The notes beneath the pieces are model-generated. The model was not told the origin of the DNA, made no database searches, and saw only the letters and a list, made by a program, of their open reading frames with translations. This document shows positions 57,886-64,000 of a DNA stretch of 64,000 bases, one piece after another. Positions within the stretch are counted from its first letter, which is position 1, and each line of letters begins with the position of its first letter. The stretch spans positions 4,712,001 through 4,776,000 of the forward strand of contig CP170191.1 in assembly GCA_042434945.1 (NCBI GenBank), in the 5' to 3' direction. Source of the stretch: Escherichia hormaechei_A. GTDB lineage: Bacteria > Pseudomonadota > Gammaproteobacteria > Enterobacterales > Enterobacteriaceae. A program made the position numbers and the translations under genes.

Positions 57886-57892
57886 AGATCAA
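57881..57892 (+). repeat. right copy of the imperfect flanking repeat
   Basis: TCACAAGATCAA, followed by CATTGCGCAGCAATAA, looks like the 3' end of yjfF (VNIAQ then stop) resuming after the insert. The ATCAC here also fits the next chemoreceptor codons (Ile-Thr), so the joint may rest on 5 bp of shared sequence. Confidence 0.5.
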
Positions 57893-58938
57893 CATTGCGC
57901 AGCAATAAAAACGCCTCTCCGTGTGGAGAGGCGCAGGAGATACGCGTCCGGGAACTCACGGATAAAGCGTTCGACATCTTCAACCATATGGTCGTTGCCG
58001 ACAAAGAACGAACGGCGCTGGTGCAGGGTTTCCGGGATAATATCCAGAATACGCTCTTTGCCATCGCTCGCTTTACCGCCCGCTTGTTCCGCCAGGAATG
58101 CCATCGGGTTGCACTCATACAGCAAACGCAGTTTGCCGTCCGGGTGGCTGGCGGTGCTTGGGTAGAGATAAATACCGCCTTTCAGTAGGTTACGGTGGAA
58201 ATCCGCAACCAGTGAGCCGATATAACGTGAGGTATACGGGCGGTTGGTGGATTTATCTTCTTCCTGGCAGAATTTAATGTACTTCTTCACCCCGTTCGGA
58301 AACTTAATGTAGTTTCCTTCGTTGATGGAGTAGGTTTTGCCTTTCTCCGGGAAGCGCATCCGTTCCTGGCACAGGCAGAAAACGCCGAGCGAAGGATCGT
58401 AAGTAAAGGCGTGAACACCGCATCCGGTGGTGTAAACCAGCATGGTAGAGGAGCCGTATACCACGTAACCTGCCGCAACCTGTTTGTTACCAGGCTGGAG
58501 GAAATCTTCTTCCGTTACCGGCGTGCCAACAGGCGTAACGCGGCGGTAGATGGAGAAAATGGTACCGACAGAGACGTTAACATCGATGTTGGACGAGCCA
58601 TCCAGGGGGTCCATCAGCACCACGTATTTTGCGTGTTCACAGCCTTCAAAGACGACAATCTCATCTTCTTCTTCAGAGGCAATGCCCGCAACGATATCGC
58701 GTGCTTTCAGTGCGGCTTTCAGTTTTTCATTAGCGAACAAGTCGAGTTTCTGTTGAACCTCGCCCTGCACGTTCTCAGCACCGCTGGCACCCAGGATATC
58801 AACCAGTCCTGCTTTGTTGATATCACGATGGATAATCTTGGCGCCCAGTTTTATTGCCGACAGCAAAGCAGTGAGCTCACCGGTAGCATGAGAAAACTCG
58901 TGCTGCTTTTCGACAATAAATTCACCTAACGTTTTCAT
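57889..58938 (-). CDS. fbp: Fbp, fructose-1,6-bisphosphatase class I, with C-terminal extension
   Basis: Key gluconeogenic enzyme, inhibited by AMP. The first 332 residues match E. coli Fbp, including the metal-binding segments ASEEEDEIV and [19 protein letters not shown], and the substrate region near the C-terminus. E. coli ends FIREFPDA; here the next codon is TAT instead of a stop, and 17 more residues ([17 protein letters not shown]) are read through the terminator hairpin to a TGA at 57889-57891. ATG 58938 gives [12 protein letters not shown]; the open frame extends 61 codons upstream but lacks homology there. Confidence 0.95.
57902..57933 (-). terminator. fbp terminator
   Basis: CGCCTCTCC-GTGT-GGAGAGGCG; on the minus strand TTTTTATTGC follows. 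Because fbp has lost its usual stop, ribosomes would now read into this hairpin. Confidence 0.85.
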
Positions 58939-59113
58939 AAAACTTTCCCTGCAATGTTTATGGAGTAAAGCGACCGCAACAATCTTAACAAATAATCTCA
59001 ATGTTGCGCTCAGGTGAATCGCGCCAGCAAATTGCGGATTATCCTGAAATGCGTTTCTCACTTGCCCGACATATGCGTAAAATGAGCGGCAGATTAAAAA
59101 AGGATAGTGACGT

Positions 59114-60487
59114 ATGCGCATTCATATTTTAGGAATTTGTGGCACGTTTATGGGCGGTCTGGCGATGCTGGCGCGCCAGTTAGGCCATGAAGTAACGGGT
59201 TCGGACGCCAATGTGTATCCGCCGATGAGCACCTTACTTGAGAAGCAAGGCATTGAACTGATTCAGGGTTACGATGCCAGCCAGCTCGATCCGCAGCCGG
59301 ATCTGGTGATTATTGGCAACGCCATGACCCGTGGAAATCCGTGTGTGGAAGCGGTACTGGAAAAAAACATCCCTTATATGTCAGGTCCACAGTGGCTGCA
59401 CGATTTTGTGCTGCGCGACCGCTGGGTGCTGGCCGTTGCCGGTACACACGGCAAAACCACCACCGCGGGAATGGCGACCTGGATTCTGGAACAGTGTGGT
59501 TACAAACCGGGCTTTGTAATCGGCGGTGTGCCGGGGAACTTTGAGGTTTCGGCGCGTCTGGGCGAAAGCGACTTCTTTGTTATCGAAGCGGATGAGTACG
59601 ACTGCGCCTTCTTCGACAAACGCTCTAAATTTGTCCATTACTGCCCGCGTACGCTGATCCTCAACAACCTTGAGTTCGATCACGCCGATATCTTTGACGA
59701 CCTGAAAGCGATCCAGAAACAGTTCCACCATCTGGTGCGTATCGTTCCGGGGCAGGGCCGTATTATCTGGCCAGAAAACGACATCAACCTGAAACAGACC
59801 ATGGCGATGGGCTGCTGGAGCGAGCAGGAGCTGGTGGGTGAGCAGGGTCACTGGCAGGCGAAAAAGCTGACCACCGATGCTTCCGAATGGGAAGTTTTGC
59901 TGGATGGCGAAAAAGTGGGCGAAGTGAAATGGTCGCTGGTAGGCGAACATAATATGCACAATGGCCTGATGGCGATTGCAGCGGCTCGCCATGTTGGTGT
60001 AGCGCCGGCAGATGCCGCTAACGCGCTGGGTTCGTTTATTAATGCTCGTCGCCGTCTGGAGTTGCGTGGTGAAGCGAATGGCGTCACGGTATATGACGAT
60101 TTTGCCCATCACCCGACGGCGATTCTGGCAACGCTGGCGGCGCTGCGTGGCAAAGTTGGTGGTACGGCGCGCATTATTGCTGTGCTGGAACCGCGCTCGA
60201 ATACCATGAAAATGGGGATCTGCAAAGACGATTTGGCACCTTCTTTAGGTCGTGCCGATGAAGTCTTCCTGCTGCAACCGGCGCATATTCCGTGGCAGGT
60301 GGCAGAAGTGGCAGAAGCCTGCGTTCAGCCTGCACACTGGAGTGGCGATGTGGATACGCTGGCAGATATGGTGGTGAAAACCGCTCAGCCTGGCGACCAT
60401 ATTCTGGTGATGAGCAACGGCGGTTTTGGTGGGATCCATCAGAAACTGCTGGATGGTCTGGCGAAGAAAGCGGAAGCCGCGCAGTAA
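59114..60487 (+). CDS. mpl: Mpl, murein tripeptide ligase
   Basis: Recycles cell-wall peptides by joining the tripeptide L-Ala-D-Glu-mDAP to UDP-MurNAc. A 457-residue Mur-ligase with an N-terminal UDP-binding Rossmann domain ([19 protein letters not shown]), the ATP-binding [11 protein letters not shown], and a C-terminal domain with [10 protein letters not shown]. Divergent from fbp. Matches E. coli. Confidence 0.98.
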
Positions 60488-60512
60488 TTCGGCCTTAGCC
60501 TGATATAGTGTG

Positions 60513-60618
60513 CGTAGGCCGGATAAGGCGTTCACGCCGCATCCGGCATTTGAGCATAGTGCCTGATGCGACGCTTGATGCGTCTTATCAGGCCTACAGG
60601 TGCACCGCATCCGGCAAA
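60513..60618. repeat. E. coli-type REP cluster
   Basis: GTAGGCCGGATAAGGCGTTCACGCC..GCATCCGGC, then GCCTGATGCGACGCTTGATGCGTCTTATCAGGCCTAC and GCATCCGGC between convergent mpl and yjgA. Confidence 0.88.
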
Positions 60619-60642
60619 CCATACTCACATCAACAACGAAAA

Positions 60643-61194
60643 TTACCCTTCATTCTCCGCCAGTTCGCGCAGATACTGGAAAATCTGGCGTGCGGATTTC
60701 GGCGGCTTATTCCCTTCTTTCTCTTTCTTCGCGTTGCGGATCAGAGTACGCAGTTGCTGACGATCGGCATCGGGCCACAGATTTAATACCTCAGCGATGG
60801 CGTCATCACCTTGATCGATCAGACGATCGCGCAGGTTTTCCAGTTTATGGAACAGCACCACCTGCTGGTTGTGACGGTTTTTCAGCTTATCCAGCGCCTG
60901 ACGAATAGGCTCTACGTCGCGCTGGCGCAGCATCTTACCGATGAGCTGCAACTGGCGGCGGCGACCTTCCATCTTAATACGCTGGGCGAGCTCAATAGCC
61001 GCGCGCAGATCCGCATCTAACGGGATCTTATCCAGCGCGTTTTTCCCCAGATCAACAATTTCCGCGCCAAGGCGTTTTAGCTCCTCGGCATCACGTTTAA
61101 TTTCACTTTTACTGACCCAGATAATTTCATCGTCTTCGTCTTCGATGTCATCACCGGGAACGTCGTCGAGCCAGTCTTCGGGCTGCTTAGTCAT
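60643..61194 (-). CDS. yjgA: YjgA (DarP), 50S ribosomal subunit assembly factor
   Basis: A 183-residue DUF615 protein, highly charged and mostly helical, with an acidic N-terminus ([17 protein letters not shown]). It binds pre-50S particles near the peptidyl-transferase centre in E. coli. AAGGAGCCTGAG precedes the ATG at 61194. Divergent from pmbA. Confidence 0.97.
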
Positions 61195-61287
61195 CTCAGG
61201 CTCCTTAAAAAAAGAGGCTAATGTTACCAGTTAAGATGCGCACTGAAAAACGGTTCTCTGTTAGACTTCAGAGAAACTCTCTACATT

Positions 61288-62658
61288 ATGGCACTTGCAA
61301 TGAAAGTAATCTCTCAAGTTGAAGCGCAGCGCAAGATTCTGGAAGAAGCAGTTTCCACTGCGCTGGAGTTGGCCTCAGGCAAATCGGACGGTGCGGAAGT
61401 TGCCGTCAGCAAGACCACCGGCATTAGCGTAAGCACGCGTTATGGTGAAGTGGAGAATGTTGAATTCAATAGCGATGGCGCGCTGGGGATCACTGTTTAT
61501 CACCAGAACCGCAAAGGTAGCGCATCATCCACCGATTTAAGCCCGCAGGCCATTGCCCGTACTGTACAGGCGGCGCTGGATATTGCCCGTTATACCTCGC
61601 CAGATCCCTGTGCCGGCGTGGCAGACAAAGAGCTGCTGGCCTTTGACGCACCAGATCTCGACTTGTTCCACCCTGCGGAAGTTTCCCCGGATGAAGCCAT
61701 TGAACTGGCGGCCCGCGCAGAACAGGCGGCATTGCAGGCGGACAAACGCATCACCAATACCGAAGGTGGCAGCTTTAACAGCCACTACGGTGTCAAAGTT
61801 TTTGGCAACAGCCACGGCATGTTGCAGGGTTACTGCTCAACGCGTCATTCGCTCTCCAGCTGTGTAATTGCCGAAGAAAATGGCGATATGGAGCGTGATT
61901 ACGCCTACACCATTGGTCGTGCGATGAGCGATCTGCAAACGCCAGAGTGGGTTGGGGCCGACTGTGCTCGCCGTACTTTATCGCGCCTGTCACCGCGTAA
62001 ACTCTCCACCATGAAAGCGCCGGTCATTTTTGCCAATGAAGTGGCAACCGGGCTTTTTGGCCATCTGGTGGGGGCGATAGCGGGTGGATCGGTTTACCGT
62101 AAATCTACCTTCCTGCTGGATTCGCTGGGTAAACAAATTCTGCCGGACTGGCTGACCATTGAAGAGCATCCGCATCTGCTGAAAGGGCTGGCGTCGACGC
62201 CATTCGACAGCGAAGGTGTGCGCACCGAGCGTCGCGATATTATTAAAGATGGCATCCTGACTCAGTGGCTGCTGACCAGCTATTCGGCGCGAAAACTGGG
62301 GCTGAAAAGCACCGGACATGCGGGCGGTATTCACAACTGGCGGATTGCCGGACAAGGTCTAAGCTTCGAGCAGATGCTCAAAGAGATGGGCACCGGGCTG
62401 GTGGTGACGGAATTGATGGGCCAGGGCGTGAGTGCAATTACCGGTGATTATTCCCGTGGTGCGGCGGGCTTCTGGGTAGAAAACGGCGAAATTCAGTATC
62501 CGGTTAGCGAAATCACCATCGCAGGTAATTTAAAAGATATGTGGCGCAATATTGTCACCGTCGGTAACGATATTGAAACACGCAGTAATATACAGTGTGG
62601 TTCTGTGCTGTTGCCGGAGATGAAAATCGCCGGGACAGTAATCCTCGTAAAAGCGTGA
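61288..62658 (+). CDS. pmbA: PmbA (TldE), non-catalytic partner of TldD metalloprotease, altered C-terminus
   Basis: TldE forms the heterodimer TldDE, which trims peptides such as the microcin B17 precursor and degrades unfolded CcdA; TldE lacks the zinc motif. This copy has 456 residues. The first 449 match E. coli (450 residues, ending KIAGQ as I recall). Here GCCGGGACAGTAATC carries one more G than GCCGGACAGTAA would, so the E. coli stop is out of frame and the protein ends [11 protein letters not shown]. The start [10 protein letters not shown] fits E. coli. Confidence 0.96.
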
Positions 62659-62684
62659 TTAATAATAAAAAAAGGAAGTGAGCA

Positions 62685-63071
62685 ATGCGTAAACACCTGT
62701 TAGCGATCGTCGCGGCTTCAACGCTGGTTCTTGGCTCGTCTGCGTTTGCTGCCGATCTCGAAGACAACATGGACATCCTCAGTGAAAACCTGAAGGTGGT
62801 GCAGAAAACGGACAATGCGGCGGACATGAAAGACGCATTGACTAAAATGCGTGAAGCCGCGCTGGATGCGCAAAAAGCGACGCCGCCGAAGCTGGAAAGC
62901 AAAGCGGCAGACAGCGCCGAGATGAAAGACTACCGCCACGGTTTTGACGTGCTGCTCGGCCAGATTGACGGCGCGCTGAAGCTGGCGAACGAAGGCAAAG
63001 TGAAGGAAGCCCAGGCGGCAGCCGATCAGTTTGTCGCGACCCGCAACACGTACCACAAAAAGTATCGTTAA
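62685..63071 (+). CDS. cybC: CybC, periplasmic soluble cytochrome b562
   Basis: A 128-residue precursor with a 22-residue signal peptide (ending SAFA-A) and a 106-residue four-helix bundle. The haem ligands of mature cytochrome b562 are present: Met7 (DLEDNMD) and His102 (TYHKKYR). Its electron-transfer partner is unknown. Many substitutions against E. coli (ILSENLKVVQKTDNAADM, LESKAADSAEM), so the E. coli-like backbone ends between pmbA and here. AAAGGAAGTGAGC precedes the ATG. Confidence 0.95.
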   Translation: MRKHLLAIVAASTLVLGSSAFAADLEDNMDILSENLKVVQKTDNAADMKDALTKMREAALDAQKATPPKLESKAADSAEMKDYRHGFDVLLGQIDGALKLANEGKVKEAQAAADQFVATRNTYHKKYR

Positions 63072-63141
63072 TTGGGTGCCTGAGCTGTACGTCCTCTCCC
63101 CGTATGCGGAGGCGCATAATGCGCCCCCGCATCGTTGCTCC

Positions 63142-63297
63142 CTACTTGCCGGAGCGACAATCCATCCGCGCTGTCACTTCAAGCGAGCCGTTACGAAAAC
63201 GGATCTCGCACAGTGTTTTCCTCGTCACCAGCGTTAAGATGATTATTGTCAAAGAAATAATCATCAAAACCCCGATACTTGGGTTTCTGCGTTTCAT
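63142..63297 (-). CDS. Hok/Gef-family small membrane toxin
   Basis: A 51-residue protein with a hydrophobic helix (about 8-24) then TRKTLCEIRFRNGSLEVTA, the hallmark of Hok toxins (consensus TRKSLCELR..DG..EV.A), ending SGK. Hok proteins depolarise the inner membrane and are held silent by an antisense Sok RNA. GCAAGGAGGCATCC precedes the ATG. In-frame codons extend to 63483, where a leader peptide could lie. The upstream DNA has stable inverted repeats, as in hok mRNAs. Confidence 0.82.
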   Translation of the reverse strand: MKRRNPSIGVLMIISLTIIILTLVTRKTLCEIRFRNGSLEVTARMDCRSGK

Positions 63298-63731
63298 GGA
63301 TGCCTCCTTGCTTTTAAGCGGGCGAGGTAGCGAACTCCACGGTGTGACGTGTCGTTTCGAGCCCCCGCCCTGATTTTTTATCAGGCGGGGCTTTCCACTT
63401 TCCGTCCCATGCCTGAGACGGTCAGTCTCAAGCACCCGCCGCCACTCTAGCGGATCCCCATAAGAAAACCTTATCCACGTCACATTTCTACGAGCCTGCT
63501 CGTAATCTTTTCCACTTCGCTTACCAGTCTAATGCCGCGTAATAGCGTGATATTCATCACGTAAATCCAGCGATTTATACAGATTCACCGCATTTATGTG
63601 GCACAGATCACTGCCGCTGCTCGCCTTTCCACTTCGAAGTGGAAAACAACTCGCTACAAACAATTCCCCCTCGACGTTAGTTTTATTCCAGAGCCATTAA
63701 CGGGGTAAGACGAGTGATTAACGGAGCGGTA
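63298..63731 (-). ncRNA. hok-type leader region, possible antisense Sok RNA
   Basis: 434 bp with no other gene. Two stems are visible: CCCCGCC(C)TGA with TCAGGCGGGG at 63363-63390 (one bulged C), and CCTGAGAC-GGTCA-GTCTCAAG at 63412-63432. The sequence GGTGCTTGAGACTGACCGTC (minus strand) resembles the conserved hok mRNA segment. An antisense Sok RNA would run on the plus strand over about 63300-63400; its promoter is not established. Beyond 63,500 I see only the upstream region of the next gene. Confidence 0.4.
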
Positions 63732-64000
63732 ATGAACGACGTTGGGGAACAGGCGGTGCAAACAGAACAGCTCGCGAACACCATGCTTCAGCAGGTCTAC
63801 GCCCTGCTGGCCCGGCACAACATCATTCCCAACGCGGTACAGGAGCAGATGCTGACCTCCCACGTTCGCGCAATGGCGCACCGGTCCGTGACCGGCGAGC
63901 CGCTGCCAGAGGTTGAAGCAGAGCTGTTTGACGAAATTTCACCAGATTCAATGCAACTCGCCCGTGAAGTGGTAGCGCAGTTCGGCAACCTTCCTGATGA
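63732..64000 (+). CDS. PRD-type domain protein, 3' end outside window
   Basis: The frame is open from ATG 63732 (MNDVGEQAVQTEQLANTML) to the window edge, 89 codons. GGAG lies 6 bp before the start. The segment LTSHVRAMAHRSVTGEPLPEVE followed by an LAREVV stretch resembles the small PRD-domain proteins found at the head of operons with a glycine-rich SFCGS protein and DUF4310-4312 membrane proteins in other enterics. I recall that family only roughly. K-12 has nrdG/nrdD near here instead. Confidence 0.55.
   Translation, partial: MNDVGEQAVQTEQLANTMLQQVYALLARHNIIPNAVQEQMLTSHVRAMAHRSVTGEPLPEVEAELFDEISPDSMQLAREVVAQFGNLPD

Noticed and set aside
57886..58188. C-terminal 101 codons of the chemoreceptor open frame
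   Set aside because: They read the antisense strand of fbp, which is a well-conserved gene; no receptor similarity remains after MEEI.

Overview
The window is enteric chromosome. Most genes encode proteins that match, as far as I can recall them, Escherichia coli K-12 proteins almost residue for residue (Hfq, HflX, HflK, HflC, PurA, RNase R, Ula proteins, CpdB, TamB, Mpl). Gene order follows the E. coli 94-96 min region: miaA-hfq-hflX-hflKC-yjeT-purA-nsrR-rnr-rlmB, aidB, yjfN-bsmA-yjfP, the ula regulon, rpsF-priB-rpsR-rplI, ytfB-fklB-cycA-ytfE, qorB/qorR, cpdB, cysQ, ytfJKL, msrA, tamAB-ytfP, chpSB, ppa, ytfQRT-yjfF, fbp, mpl, yjgA, pmbA, cybC.

This E. coli backbone is interrupted by about eight stretches whose proteins are clearly diverged orthologues, or genes E. 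coli lacks here. They look like a motile Enterobacter-type relative. Approximate extents are 10.56-17.5 kb (MHS transporter, aidB, chemoreceptor, yjfN, bsmA, yjfP, end of ulaR), 26.3-28.2 kb (EamA transporter, ytfB), 31.4-36.15 kb (chemoreceptor, ytfF, AraC regulator, qorB), 39.59-40.2 kb (ytfJ), 40.7-42.35 kb (Hcp/toxin/immunity cassette and the end of ytfL), 43.63-45.14 kb (msrA and the first quarter of tamA), 56.88-57.88 kb (a cut-off chemoreceptor) and 62.63 kb to the end (cybC, a Hok-like toxin, start of a PRD-type gene). Several junctions lie inside conserved genes and make hybrid genes (ulaR, ytfL, tamA, yjfF). REP elements follow the same split: E. coli type in the backbone, a different GCCGGGTGGCG type in the foreign stretches. 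The cause is either interspecies homologous replacement or an assembly/sample chimera; the sequence alone does not decide.

Functional groups: RNA chaperone, ribosome rescue and FtsH-modulator genes (hfq-hflX-hflKC); purine synthesis (purA); nitric-oxide sensing and repair (nsrR, and ytfE with an NsrR site in front); L-ascorbate uptake and breakdown (ulaR, ulaG, ulaABCDEF); a ribosomal protein operon with an S6:S18-type leader; envelope biogenesis (tamA-tamB, mpl, ytfB); galactofuranose ABC uptake (ytfQRT-yjfF, with a GalR-like operator); a ChpSB toxin-antitoxin pair; gluconeogenesis (fbp). Accessory content of interest is the AT-rich hcp - toxin-44-like - membrane immunity cassette (40.9-42.2 kb), a Hok-type toxin at 63.2 kb, and flagellar-regulon chemoreceptors with sigma-28 promoters.

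Two gene ends are disturbed: fbp has lost its normal stop and gains 17 codons, next to the truncated chemoreceptor, and pmbA ends in a different frame, consistent with one extra base. Comparisons with K-12 are from memory and need alignment.
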